Source of the DNA: Hyphococcus luteus
GTDB lineage: Bacteria; Pseudomonadota; Alphaproteobacteria; Caulobacterales; Parvularculaceae
Reading direction: 5' to 3'
Assembly (NCBI RefSeq): GCF_002943565.1
Contig: NZ_PJCH01000015.1
Location: 372,001-436,000 of the forward strand
DNA: 64,000 bases
The translations under genes and the position numbers were made by a program. The first letter of the stretch is position 1, and each line of letters starts with the position of its first letter. The notes under the pieces were generated by a model. The model was not told the origin of the DNA and searched no databases. It saw only the letters and a program-made list of their open reading frames with translations. Below, piece by piece: positions 27,026 through 36,282 of this stretch.

Positions 27026-28102
27026 CTAAGGTTTTTCGATTTCGGTTTCTTTTTGTGTAATCTGGATAACGCCCTGAGGATTTTCAGTCGCTACCAAACC
27101 CAAACTTTCAACAATGATGTCAACTGCTTGGTCGGCATTGGAAAGCTGGAAGATTCCCGCAACCCGCGTTTGCGCCACGTCTTCACTCTCGATTTCGAAC
27201 GTCAGTCCCGTGTGCCGCGATAACTCTGATAAAACGAAATCAAGTCTTTCTCCGTCAAAATCCAAGAGATTGTCGCGCCATGCTGAACGCCGTTCCAATA
27301 CAGAGAATTCCACTTTATCGATAAGCGTTCCTTTTTCCGGCGCAGTGGTCAATTCCTGCCCAGCAACAATATACGCCTCATACTGAAGCGTCCCCGCATT
27401 TTCTTCCCGCCGCCCGTGTACTGAAGGATTCGACGGTGCTTGCACTTTTTGCGAAAAATGGACAGACCCCTCGAGTACGGAAACATTGAGCTCCTCACCT
27501 TCGTAACGAACGCTAAAAACGGTGCCGACCGCCTGCACAACATGCTCCCCCGCGACCACTATGAATGGTCGGTCCCTATCCTTTGCGACATCAAAAATAG
27601 CCTCGCCGCTTGCGAGGCGCACCTCACGTTTACCGGGGTCAATTTCCACTTCGACCCGGCTTGAAGAATTCACCGTTATGGCGGAGCCGTCCGGCAAAGC
27701 GGCACTCTCCGTTTCGCCGTATCCCGTCGCAATCTTAATGGTCGATACCTCCCGCACAACTGAAAAGCGCACTAAGGCGATCGCTGTGAAAACGATCGCA
27801 GAAGCGACCAATATAGCCGCTGACCAACGTCGCATGCGCCGATACCGAGACTGCCGCAAACTTAGCCGATGCTCACGCACCGCATTCACAAAAAACGGCT
27901 GAAGAATTGATGCGGCGTCTGAATCAACCCAAACGCGAGCGCACTGCAGAAGAGCCGCCCTGTGCGCCGGACTTCTGATGACCCACTCCTTCAAAGCCTT
28001 CTCGTCTTCCGCCGAAATTGGCCCGGATTCGAGCTGCGCAATCCACGATGCCGCTTCGGAAAGAATTTGATCGTTGCTTTCAAATGCTTGGTTTGCAGTC
28101 AT
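27026..28102 (-). CDS. fecR: FecR-like anti-sigma factor / sigma regulator
   Basis: A 358-residue inner-membrane regulator that holds its ECF sigma factor until the STN-bearing receptor signals. The cytoplasmic N-terminal domain (DUF4880-like: SEAASWIAQLESGPIS, LKEWVIRSPAHRAALLQ) ends at a transmembrane segment (about residues 93-112). A periplasmic FecR domain follows (TGYGETESAALPDGSAITVN, GEAIFDVAKDRDRPFIV, VQAVGTVFSVRYEG), then a C-terminal STN-like domain (LSELSRHTGLTFEIE). The gene begins 2 bases after the sigma factor stop and lies just upstream of the receptor. Confidence 0.92.
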   Translation of the reverse strand: MTANQAFESNDQILSEAASWIAQLESGPISAEDEKALKEWVIRSPAHRAALLQCARVWVDSDAASILQPFFVNAVREHRLSLRQSRYRRMRRWSAAILVASAIVFTAIALVRFSVVREVSTIKIATGYGETESAALPDGSAITVNSSSRVEVEIDPGKREVRLASGEAIFDVAKDRDRPFIVVAGEHVVQAVGTVFSVRYEGEELNVSVLEGSVHFSQKVQAPSNPSVHGRREENAGTLQYEAYIVAGQELTTAPEKGTLIDKVEFSVLERRSAWRDNLLDFDGERLDFVLSELSRHTGLTFEIESEDVAQTRVAGIFQLSNADQAVDIIVESLGLVATENPQGVIQITQKETEIEKP

Positions 28103-28104
28103 GT

Positions 28105-28665
28105 CTAGGACCGCTTTCCAGGTCTTAATAGCCGCACCGTGGAAGAACCCGCTTTCGCCGACTGCTGAGCCGTCTTCACCTGAACCAATCTTTTAAGGCC
28201 CGCGGCAACGTGTTTCTCTACGGTACTGGGCGATATGTCGAGTTTCGACGCAATCTCCTTCATCGAATACCCGTAAACCTTTTTCATTACAAAGACCTTT
28301 TGGCATTGTTCCGGCAGCGAATTCACCGCTTCGGCGAAATCCCGCCAAGCAGCCCGCGCCTCGATTGCCTCCTCCAAAGGCAATTCAGTACTGAAGTCCT
28401 CCGAAGCGCCTAAATCCTCTATATAATGAATGATTGACTGTGATTTTTTTGTAACTTCGCTTCGCAAGACATTCCTGGCCACCCCATAAAGAAACGCTCT
28501 GGGTTGTTCAATTTCCTGACGCTCCGCTGCACAGAGCGCTCGAAGAATAACTTCCTGTGTCAAGTCCTCGGCGTCCGCCCGCGAGCTCATGCGTCGCAGG
28601 AAGTAAGCACGCAGTTCTTTCTCATACCTGATGACCGATCGGACAAATGCTTTTCCTTTCGACAT
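28105..28665 (-). CDS. fecI: FecI-type ECF sigma factor
   Basis: A 186-residue extracytoplasmic-function sigma factor. Region 2 is AYFLRRMSSRADAEDLTQEVILRAL with FLYGVARNVL, and region 4 is LPEQCQKVFVMKKVYGYSMKEIASKLDISPSTVEKHVAAGLKRL. I chose the ATG at 28665 (MSKGKAFVRSV); the longer frame to 28743 adds 26 unlikely residues. With the following FecR and the STN/TBDR gene it makes a standard cell-surface signalling trio that probably switches on the sulfatase-sugar locus. Confidence 0.92.
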   Translation of the reverse strand: MSKGKAFVRSVIRYEKELRAYFLRRMSSRADAEDLTQEVILRALCAAERQEIEQPRAFLYGVARNVLRSEVTKKSQSIIHYIEDLGASEDFSTELPLEEAIEARAAWRDFAEAVNSLPEQCQKVFVMKKVYGYSMKEIASKLDISPSTVEKHVAAGLKRLVQVKTAQQSAKAGSSTVRLLRPGKRS

Positions 28666-28798
28666 ATTATTGATTCGCAAAAAGTAATGAGTATTCGCAG
28701 TCAAACTTCGCCTGACTGGCCGACTCTTGCCCATAAAGCGCATAATGCGAACTGTTAAATGTCAAAATAGCCAGTTTCGTGCGCAATGAAGCGCCTCC

Positions 28799-30103
28799 TT
28801 ATTCTTGAAGGTGAATCGCACCGATTGATGCTAGTAGCTCATAAGTCGTAGCCCGCGCATCGCGTTCTGCGTTCGCCAACGCCACTTGCGCGTCAAGATA
28901 TTCTTGTTCAGCATCGAGCACGTCCAACGTAGTGCGCACACCGACCTCGGCTTCGCGCCGTACGCCGTCAAGGGCCAGCGCGTTGGCCCGCACTTGCGTT
29001 CGCGATGACACAATGTTCGCGCGTGCGGCCGTAAGTCGCTGCCAGCCAATCGTCACGCGCGCATCAACCTGCCGTTCGGCCACGGTGATGCGGCGGCGGT
29101 CTGCACTATTGATTGCGCGCGCCTCCCGCACGCGCGAAAGGCGAAGGCCGCCAAGAAAGATCGGCGCGGTCACGCGGACGCCATAAGCGAAACGTTCATC
29201 CTGTTCGATGAATGACGACGGCTCCTCGGCATATTGATATTCCGCCCGCAGGGACACTGTCGGCGAAAACGCGCCTTTTGCGATAGCGACGCCTCGGCGT
29301 GACGCTTCTTCCCGCATTTGCGCCTGCGCGATGACAGGCGAGAGCTCCCGCGCAATGGCCTTTGCCTCATCGAGCGTGGCCGGCGTATCAGGCATGCCCG
29401 GCGCCTCCTCAAGACTCCCGGGCATTTGCCCGATGATTTCAGCAAATGCAGCGCGGCTGATTGCGAGCAGCGCCTGCGCGTTGGTCATCCGGGCTCGCGC
29501 CTGCGCGAGGCGCGCTTCGCTTTGCGCAACATCTGTTTTTGTGACTTCGCCGATTTCAAAACGAAACGCGATCTCTTCGAATTGCTTAATTAAAACCTGA
29601 ACGTTGTTTTCTGTTGCCCTGTAAACGACCATGTCGCGTACGACGTCGAAATATGCCGCCGCCGCACGGTTAAGTACGTCCTGCTCGACAAGGGAAAGCT
29701 GAGCGCCGCCGGCTTTCGCGCGCGCCTTCGCTTGCCGGATGGCGTTGACGTTGCGCAATCCCGCAAAGATTTGCTGCTCGCCCTGCACTTGTGCGGTCGC
29801 CGTAGTCAGATCGAAATTGCGATCCTCCGCCCCGGCGCCGAAAACTTCGCTGCTGATTGACTGGGTATTATCGACCTCCTCATAACCGGCGCCAGCCGTT
29901 ATCTGCGGAAGGCCGCGTGCGCGCGCCTGGGCGACGCCTTCACGCGTTGCGTTAAGCTGCGCGCGTTCTGCAGCGATTTCCGGATTCGCGGCGAAGGCCA
30001 GCAACAGGGCCTCCTCCAGGGTTTCGGCACTCGCAACGCCGTTCACTATCAACAAAAGTATCGACAAAGAGACAGATGTGAACATTCGTATTGCAGATAT
30101 CAT
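28799..30103 (-). CDS. TolC-family outer-membrane efflux protein
   Basis: A 434-residue outer-membrane channel subunit. The signal peptide runs to about residue 27 (LLLIVNGVASA), followed by two repeats of the OEP fold (LEEALLLAFAANPEIAAERAQL..., and from about residue 230 LDEAKAIARELSPVIAQAQM...), and a late GVRTTLDVLDAEQEYLDAQV box typical of TolC. The ATG at 30103 lies just past the stop of the upstream lipoprotein gene; a second ATG at 30085 is possible. It is the last gene of the RND operon and should complete a tripartite pump. Confidence 0.92.
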   Translation of the reverse strand: MISAIRMFTSVSLSILLLIVNGVASAETLEEALLLAFAANPEIAAERAQLNATREGVAQARARGLPQITAGAGYEEVDNTQSISSEVFGAGAEDRNFDLTTATAQVQGEQQIFAGLRNVNAIRQAKARAKAGGAQLSLVEQDVLNRAAAAYFDVVRDMVVYRATENNVQVLIKQFEEIAFRFEIGEVTKTDVAQSEARLAQARARMTNAQALLAISRAAFAEIIGQMPGSLEEAPGMPDTPATLDEAKAIARELSPVIAQAQMREEASRRGVAIAKGAFSPTVSLRAEYQYAEEPSSFIEQDERFAYGVRVTAPIFLGGLRLSRVREARAINSADRRRITVAERQVDARVTIGWQRLTAARANIVSSRTQVRANALALDGVRREAEVGVRTTLDVLDAEQEYLDAQVALANAERDARATTYELLASIGAIHLQE

Positions 30104-30104
30104 A

Positions 30105-31418
30105 TCAATACCCGCCCATTGGCTCGGAGATCTTTTCATCTTTCGCACCAGGGCGATCATCCTGCGTTCGGCGAAGGGCGTTTGCGAGGGCTTTGCGATA
30201 GGACTGCAGGCGATGAGGAAATGGATTGTCCCATTTGATTGTAACTGGTGTCCGCGCTGCAATATCAGGTTCCTCGCCTCGAGGAATAGACACCATCTTG
30301 CCAAAATGATTGCCTTCAACACAATTTATAGACGGTCCTCCTGGGCGCCAAAGATTGGGTACAGGATCGCCTTCCTTGATGATTGAGTACGTAAGATCAG
30401 TTAAACCGTGAACCGTGTAGACATCTATAGGATTGACGGCGCCGCCACTGACCCGATTGCAGCCTTCATCCCGTGGATAAAGTGCAAGGGGCGGCGAATA
30501 AAGATAGGCCGCTCTAACACGAAACGGCCAATTGCGTTCCGGCGCCGCGACAGCCCAGCCGCCTGCAGGCTCTCGGATCCACGTCATGCCGTTGAATGCG
30601 CCAAGCGCGCTTTGCGCAACGCCCGCGCCAAGACTATGTCCGGCGACAACGAGTTCAATTGGATCAGAACGTGTTGGATCGGCAACATCATATGTGCAGA
30701 TAAAGCCGGCGAGCGAAACTGTCTTCCGGTCCGGAGCCCTATCCGATTTGGCTGACTGACTGCATTCTTCCTCAAGCTCCGCAAGCGATTTTGCCTGTAA
30801 GAAAAAACCGTCGTTTATCAAATTTGCGATACCTTCGCGAAAACCGCCGTGCCCGCGAGGAATATATGGTTGTCCTGCGACCGGCTGATCTTCGGCGGCG
30901 CCAGCTTTCAGGCTTTGCAGAAGGTCACCAGGCCCCGCCGCCGCATCTACCCCGGGAAAATACACTATAATGCGATGAGAACTGGGCTTTGAAAGAAGAT
31001 AAACGCTCGGAAACGTAGTTAACGATGAAAATCGGGGACGAAGATAAGCGGCATTATAGGAAAGCGCGCCGAAATCGCTTAGCGCAGCCTGGATTTTCTC
31101 TTCCTCCTCGCCTTCCATGGAATCGCAATAAGCAATCTCGCCAATCACGGCTGAGACAGTCATTTCTGCAAAAATTTTTTCGATTGCATTATCTGGATCG
31201 CGTCTGGTCTGCTCAACGACAGCCAAAGCATCGCGGCCCGCGAGCAAGATTTCGTTATCGACGCAATTAGCACTTCGACTTTCCTGAATGCGGACGGCGT
31301 CAAGCGGAGGCGCCCAATAGTGTTGATCCGTCGCGCACGCCGAAACCAGAATCCCGAGCAAGGCAAACACCGCCGCTCTTACCATCGACGCGCAACCACT
31401 CACTTTAAACATTTGCAT
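30105..31418 (-). CDS. Lipase-like alpha/beta-hydrolase lipoprotein
   Basis: A 437-residue exported protein. A signal sequence with lipobox (ALLGILVSAC) is followed by a large region with the nucleophile elbow VVAGHSLGAGVAQSA, which resembles class 3 lipases and PE-PPE/DUF2974-like hydrolases. RIIVYFPGVDAA may be the strand before the oxyanion hole. The histidine could be the one in CVEGNHFGKM. I cannot name the family more exactly. It overlaps the RND pump gene by 14 bases and precedes tolC by 1 base, so it is a full member of the efflux operon, which is an unusual place for a lipase. Confidence 0.75.
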   Translation of the reverse strand: MQMFKVSGCASMVRAAVFALLGILVSACATDQHYWAPPLDAVRIQESRSANCVDNEILLAGRDALAVVEQTRRDPDNAIEKIFAEMTVSAVIGEIAYCDSMEGEEEEKIQAALSDFGALSYNAAYLRPRFSSLTTFPSVYLLSKPSSHRIIVYFPGVDAAAGPGDLLQSLKAGAAEDQPVAGQPYIPRGHGGFREGIANLINDGFFLQAKSLAELEEECSQSAKSDRAPDRKTVSLAGFICTYDVADPTRSDPIELVVAGHSLGAGVAQSALGAFNGMTWIREPAGGWAVAAPERNWPFRVRAAYLYSPPLALYPRDEGCNRVSGGAVNPIDVYTVHGLTDLTYSIIKEGDPVPNLWRPGGPSINCVEGNHFGKMVSIPRGEEPDIAARTPVTIKWDNPFPHRLQSYRKALANALRRTQDDRPGAKDEKISEPMGGY

Positions 31419-34400
31419 GCTCTCGTGCCCCTCGTCTGCGATAGAACTTAGTAACTACCTGCGAAATAAGTTGCTTGACGTCGCCCGGAACCATATAGGC
31501 GGCCGGCACGACGAGCAGGGTCAGGATTGTCGATGATGAAAGTCCGCCGATGATCAGATAACCGAGTGCGTTTCTCCATTCCGCGCCGTCGGATCCTGAA
31601 AGCGCAACCGGGATCATGCCGAATATGGCGGCGAACGCCGTCATCAGCACCGGCCGCAATCGCTCCGGGCAGGCCTTGAGGATCGCCTCGCGCGCCGGCG
31701 CGCCTTCCTCGCGTAGCTGGTTTGCGCGATCTACGAGCAGAATGCCGTTTTTCATGACGATCCCCATCAGCGCGATGAGGCCGATCTGCGCGAACAGCGA
31801 CATTTCCTGCCCGCCGAAATAAAGCATGGCGAAGGCGCCGGAAAACGACAGCGGCGCCGTCAGCATGATGACGACCGGCTGCACGAAAGAATTGAACTGG
31901 CTTGCAAGTACGATATAGAGCGCGACCATCGCCAATCCGAAGGCGAAAATGATCGCTGAAATCGACTCATTCATCCGCCGCACAGATCCCTCATAGCTTA
32001 TCTGCATGGTCGCAGGCGGGGGGTATTCCGCGATGATCATCTCAAGCGCTTCCGTTGCCGTCCCAAGCGCAACGTTTGAGGCGGTGTTGGCGAGGATCGA
32101 GATTTTGCGCGCCCGGTCCTGACGGTCGATTTGCGACGGCCCGCTGGCGAAGCGCATGGTCGCGACACTGGCGAGATCGATCAACTGACCAGACTCGCTT
32201 CTTATCTGGATGAGCTGCAACTGGTCCCGATTCTGCCGCTGGGACTCCTCAAGGCGTACGCGCACGTCATAACGCCTGCCGCCTTCTTCATAAGTTCCGG
32301 CGTCAACGCCGCCGATCACCGTGCGCGCCGTCGTGGCCAAGTTGCGTGCGGAAACGCCGAGATCGCCGGCGCGCGTGCGGTTGAAATCGATCAGCAGTTC
32401 CGGCCGGCCCTCTTCGAAACTCGAACGCAAATCTGAGTAAAGGTTTGTCTCTCGCATTCTCGCCATGATGGCTTTGACATATGCGTCGATTTCCGGGATC
32501 GAGTCGCCGCGAATGACGAGTTCGATATCGCCGGTGGAAACCCCGCCGCCGGAAATCCACGGCACTTCGGCCACGGTGATTTCGCTCGCCTCGGGAACGG
32601 CCTCGCGAAGCGCACGCCGCGCTTCATCCATGACCTCGAACTGACCGATCCGCCGCTCTTGTTTCGGTGTAATCGACGCATAGAGGTCGATGACATTCGC
32701 TTTTCCCTGGCTACCCGCCCCGGCGGTCAGAAAAATGTTCTTCACATGCTCAACGCCGCGCAACGCTTCATTCGTCGCTGCAATCGCTTTTTTCGATTCA
32801 GCGATTCCCGATCCAAGCGGCAATTCGATCGCCCCCAGAAATTCGCTGCGATCGGCTTTTGAGGTGAAACCGCTCGGTACGCGCGAGGCGAAAAAACCGC
32901 CGATAAAAAGCGAGCCGATCGCGGCGGCCAGCGCAAGATAGCGCCAGCGGACGACAACGCCGACGATAGCGCTGTATGCGCGGTCCAGGCGCCGATGAAA
33001 CTTTTCGATCGGGCGCAGAAGGGCCGGATGCGATTCCGGCTTCAGGAAGCGCGACGCCAGCATAGGCGTCAATGTCAGCGCTACGAGCAAGGACACAGAG
33101 ACGGCGAAGACGATCGCAAGGCCGTATTGAAGGAAAAATCGCCCGACAATGCCTTCCATGAACGCGATCGGCACGAAGACGGCGAGCGTCGCAAAGGTGC
33201 CGGCGAGCACCGCGAGCGCCACGCGCGCGGTTCCCTGTCGTGCAGCAACTTCCCGCTCGATCCCGGCGTCAATATCGCGTTGCACGCTCTCAACGACGAC
33301 GATGGCGTCATCGACAAGCAAGCCTATGGTCACCGTCAGCGCCAGCAATGTCAGCATGTTGATGGTGAAATCGAAGACCTCGAAGGCGAAGAACGCCGAG
33401 ATCAGGGATGTCGGAATGGCGATGGCGACCATCAGCGTGGCGCGCCAGCTTAAGAGAAAGAAAAAGGTGACGATGACGACGAGAACGATCGCGATCTCGA
33501 GTTCGCGGGTGACATCCTCAACCGACGATTCGATGAACCGACTCACATCGCGCGCGACAACAAGTTCATATCCATCGGGGGCGCCCGCCTGCAGTCGCTC
33601 GACCTCGGCATGAACGGCCTCGGCGACTTCGAGCGTATTGCGGCCGGACTGGCGGCGGACTTCTAGCGAAACGCCGGGCCTTCCATTGAATTGCGCATAG
33701 CTGCGTTCGTCCTCCAGCCCGTCCTCGACTCGCGCGACATCGCCGATCCGCGTAGGCGCGCCGCTCTCGCGATAAGCGACCACGAGATCGGCGAACTCCT
33801 GCGGAGTCTTCGCCTCCGACACCGTCTTGGCCCCGAATTCGCGCGCGCCGCCGCCGATCTCAAAGCGCCCGCCGGGCACTTCTGCGTGCTCAGATCTGAC
33901 CGCATGGACAACGTCGTCGGCCGTCACGCCGAATGCGCGCATCTTGTCTGCGTTCAGCCAAATGCGGATTTCGCGGAGACGACCGCCGACGATAGTGACC
34001 GACCCGACACCTGGCAGGCGCTGAACCGCTTCCTTGACGATTTCATCCGCATAGGTCGTGATTTCGCCGATTGACGCGTCTGCGGCGATCATGATGGACA
34101 TGATCGGCGCGGCGTCAGGATCGACTTTCTCAATGACCGGCGGATCGATGTCTTCGGGCAAGTCGCGGCGAGCGATATTGACCTTATCGCGCACGTCCTG
34201 CGCCTTCACATCGACATTTTCTTCGAGTTCGAACTCGATAAAAACCTGCGAGAGGCCATCCGCACTTGTCGAACGCAGTTGCTTGATCCCGGAAATCGTA
34301 TTGACGCTTTCCTCGATCACGTCGGAAACTTCCGTTTCCATCGTGTCGGGACTCGCGCCCTCAAGCGTGGTCGTCACCGCGACATACGGAAACTCGACAT

Positions 34401-34518
34401 CCGGAAAGAGATCAACGCCAAGCCGGCCCATCGAAATCCAGCCGAGCACGACCAATGCGCCGATCATCATCACGGCGAGAACCGGGCGCTTGATGGATAG
34501 ATCGACGAGCCACATCAC
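31405..34518 (-). CDS. RND efflux pump, HAE1-type inner-membrane transporter
   Basis: A 1037-residue proton-driven pump with the usual 12 transmembrane helices in two halves. The N-terminus IKRPVLAVMMIGALVVLGWIS, the helix-4 pair of aspartates in TVTIGLLVDDAIVVVES, and the C-terminal LIALMGIVMKNGILLVDRANQLREEG with RLRPVLMTAFAAIFGMIPVAL are diagnostic of the AcrB/HAE1 group (drug and amphiphile export) rather than heavy-metal pumps. It overlaps the adaptor gene by 4 bases. Substrate range cannot be read from sequence; the linked thioesterases suggest organic acids. Confidence 0.94.
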   Translation of the reverse strand: MMWLVDLSIKRPVLAVMMIGALVVLGWISMGRLGVDLFPDVEFPYVAVTTTLEGASPDTMETEVSDVIEESVNTISGIKQLRSTSADGLSQVFIEFELEENVDVKAQDVRDKVNIARRDLPEDIDPPVIEKVDPDAAPIMSIMIAADASIGEITTYADEIVKEAVQRLPGVGSVTIVGGRLREIRIWLNADKMRAFGVTADDVVHAVRSEHAEVPGGRFEIGGGAREFGAKTVSEAKTPQEFADLVVAYRESGAPTRIGDVARVEDGLEDERSYAQFNGRPGVSLEVRRQSGRNTLEVAEAVHAEVERLQAGAPDGYELVVARDVSRFIESSVEDVTRELEIAIVLVVIVTFFFLLSWRATLMVAIAIPTSLISAFFAFEVFDFTINMLTLLALTVTIGLLVDDAIVVVESVQRDIDAGIEREVAARQGTARVALAVLAGTFATLAVFVPIAFMEGIVGRFFLQYGLAIVFAVSVSLLVALTLTPMLASRFLKPESHPALLRPIEKFHRRLDRAYSAIVGVVVRWRYLALAAAIGSLFIGGFFASRVPSGFTSKADRSEFLGAIELPLGSGIAESKKAIAATNEALRGVEHVKNIFLTAGAGSQGKANVIDLYASITPKQERRIGQFEVMDEARRALREAVPEASEITVAEVPWISGGGVSTGDIELVIRGDSIPEIDAYVKAIMARMRETNLYSDLRSSFEEGRPELLIDFNRTRAGDLGVSARNLATTARTVIGGVDAGTYEEGGRRYDVRVRLEESQRQNRDQLQLIQIRSESGQLIDLASVATMRFASGPSQIDRQDRARKISILANTASNVALGTATEALEMIIAEYPPPATMQISYEGSVRRMNESISAIIFAFGLAMVALYIVLASQFNSFVQPVVIMLTAPLSFSGAFAMLYFGGQEMSLFAQIGLIALMGIVMKNGILLVDRANQLREEGAPAREAILKACPERLRPVLMTAFAAIFGMIPVALSGSDGAEWRNALGYLIIGGLSSSTILTLLVVPAAYMVPGDVKQLISQVVTKFYRRRGAREHANV

Positions 34519-35654
34519 ACGGACTCGGGCGCAACGGGATCGCCGGCGGCGACGGGCTCGCCGTTCGGGACAATGACGTCATCGTCCGCGTCGAGGCCCT
34601 CGAGCACGGCGAATGTTCCGTCGGGACGCTCCTTCGCGACGACGCGCCGCATTTCAGCGCGGCCATCCAGCGAAACCAGAACATAAGCGCCCGACTGGTC
34701 CTGAAAAACCGCTTTTGCCGGGACTGACAATACCGGCTTTTCATCGGTGAATATTTCAGCGCGGGCGAACTGGCCTGATTTCAGCGCGTAATCCGAGTTG
34801 TCGATCGGCAGGCGCAACTCAACCGTACGGGCGCCGACATCGAGCATATCATTCAATACTAAAACGTATGATTCCCGCGGCTCCGGTTGCGTCTCAACGT
34901 AGACGAGCGCTTTTTGTTCAAGCTTCAGCGAACTCAAATGTTGTTCGGGTGCATAAACGACCGCGACGACAATGTGGTTTTCCTGAATTTGCAGAACCGA
35001 GCTTTCAACGCCTCCGCGGAAGACATTCGACAGATATACGCCTTCATCGTTGAAGCGCCGCGTGATGACGCCGTCGTAGGGCGCCCTGACAGTGGTGTCC
35101 TCAAGGTTCTTGCGTGCGGTTTTAAGCTCGGCTTCGCGTTTTTCCGCTTCCGCCGCAGCGACATCCAACGCCGTCCTGGCGTCGTCGAGGCGTGATTGAG
35201 AAGAATAACCTTCTTCTTTCAGCTTTCGAACCCTGTCGAACGCTTGACGGGCGTTGCGCAGGTTCGCTTTCGCAAGCGTAAGATTCGCCTCTGCTTCATC
35301 GACTTCTCTTTCATAACGCGACGGCCGCGTCCGAAAGAGGGGATCGCCTTTGGCAACCCTGTCGCCGACATTGACAAAGATCGTTTCGACAACGCCTTCG
35401 ACAAGCGGGCCGATATTGCTTGTTTGCTTTGAACCGATCGAACCTGTCGCGACGACCGTTTCACGCGTCGTCGCGGATTTCGGCTTGACGATTTTTACGG
35501 ACTTGGCAGGTGCCGGCGCTTCCGTTAACGAACCTTGCGACGGCTCAACGCCCCCGCCGTCGACCGAATCGCAGCCGGCGAGCGTAACGATTGCGGCCGC
35601 GAAAGCCGCCACGCCGATCCGCCAACCGGGCAGAAATTTTACAACCGCACGCAT
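34515..35654 (-). CDS. RND periplasmic adaptor (membrane fusion) lipoprotein
   Basis: A 379-residue HlyD/AcrA-like adaptor that links the RND pump to TolC. The signal peptide ends with the lipobox VTLAGC at about residue 28. A barrel-sandwich segment (VVATGSIGSKQTSNIGPLVEGVVETIFVNVGDRVAKGDPLF) flanks a long alpha-hairpin with heptad pattern (residues about 115-175, EVDEAEANLTLAKANLRNARQAFDRVRKLKEEG), then the second half RAPYDGVITRRFNDEGVYL and a beta-barrel domain. It is the first gene of the operon; its promoter faces the marR promoter in a 100-base divergent region. Confidence 0.93.
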   Translation of the reverse strand: MRAVVKFLPGWRIGVAAFAAAIVTLAGCDSVDGGGVEPSQGSLTEAPAPAKSVKIVKPKSATTRETVVATGSIGSKQTSNIGPLVEGVVETIFVNVGDRVAKGDPLFRTRPSRYEREVDEAEANLTLAKANLRNARQAFDRVRKLKEEGYSSQSRLDDARTALDVAAAEAEKREAELKTARKNLEDTTVRAPYDGVITRRFNDEGVYLSNVFRGGVESSVLQIQENHIVVAVVYAPEQHLSSLKLEQKALVYVETQPEPRESYVLVLNDMLDVGARTVELRLPIDNSDYALKSGQFARAEIFTDEKPVLSVPAKAVFQDQSGAYVLVSLDGRAEMRRVVAKERPDGTFAVLEGLDADDDVIVPNGEPVAAGDPVAPESV

Positions 35655-35686
35655 TATCAGGCCCTACTCTCGGCTGTCTGACATTT

Positions 35687-35724
35687 TTGCTATACTACCA
35701 CTTAATAACTTAGTATATATTAAG
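35687..35724 (+). promoter_or_regulatory. marR promoter with inverted-repeat operator
   Basis: TTGCTA (35687-35692) and TAGTAT (35711-35716), 18 bases apart, form a promoter reading toward marR. An inverted repeat CTTAATA (35701-35707) and TATTAAG (35718-35724) overlaps the -10. This is the usual form of a MarR operator that represses both its own gene and the divergent RND operon. Confidence 0.6.
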
Positions 35725-35754
35725 CGTGGCAATCACAAGGCGCGGGTGCGAAGA

Positions 35755-36282
35755 ATGAACAGGTGGGACAACAGGCTTGAACGCAATCCAGGTTATTTAG
35801 TTCACGACGTAGCGCGCCTGCTCCGGCGCGAATTTGATCGCCGGGTCAAACACTTAGGACTCACGCGGGCGCAATGGTTTGTTTTGGCGCACCTTTACCG
35901 AAATGATGGGCGGACGCAGCGGGCGCTCGCAGATGAGCTCGATATGGAGCCGGCGCCGCTCGGAAGGCTTATTGACCGGCTGGAAGAAAGCGGCTGGGTT
36001 CGCCGTGCGCCATCGGCAGCCGATCGGCGCGCAAATCTTGTTCATCTGACAGACAAGATTATACCTCTAATTGAGGAGATGCGCGCGGCGGCGAACAATC
36101 TCTATAAAGACGCCTTCAAGGGAATGTCGAACAAGAACGTTGAGGACTTCGTCGAGGCGCTCACTATCGCAAAATCCAACCTTAATGATCTCAGCGCCGA
36201 GCCGGTCGGGTATGCTTCCGACAGCGTCGATGAGCTGAATCGCGTCCAGCGCAAAGCCTCCAAAAATAAATCACAGTCATGA
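35755..36282 (+). CDS. MarR-family transcriptional regulator
   Basis: A 175-residue winged-helix repressor. The core runs HDVARLLRREFDRRVKHLGLTRAQWFVLAHLYRNDGRTQRALADELDMEPAPLGRLIDRLEESGWVRRAP with SAADRRANLVHLTDK as the wing. The ATG at 35755 is the natural start. The much longer open frame (from 35350) reads through the non-coding divergent region and the adaptor gene. Its stop overlaps the first thioesterase by 4 bases. It probably represses itself, the thioesterases and the RND operon through the inverted repeat at 35701-35724, in answer to an aromatic or acyl ligand. Confidence 0.92.
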   Translation: MNRWDNRLERNPGYLVHDVARLLRREFDRRVKHLGLTRAQWFVLAHLYRNDGRTQRALADELDMEPAPLGRLIDRLEESGWVRRAPSAADRRANLVHLTDKIIPLIEEMRAAANNLYKDAFKGMSNKNVEDFVEALTIAKSNLNDLSAEPVGYASDSVDELNRVQRKASKNKSQS

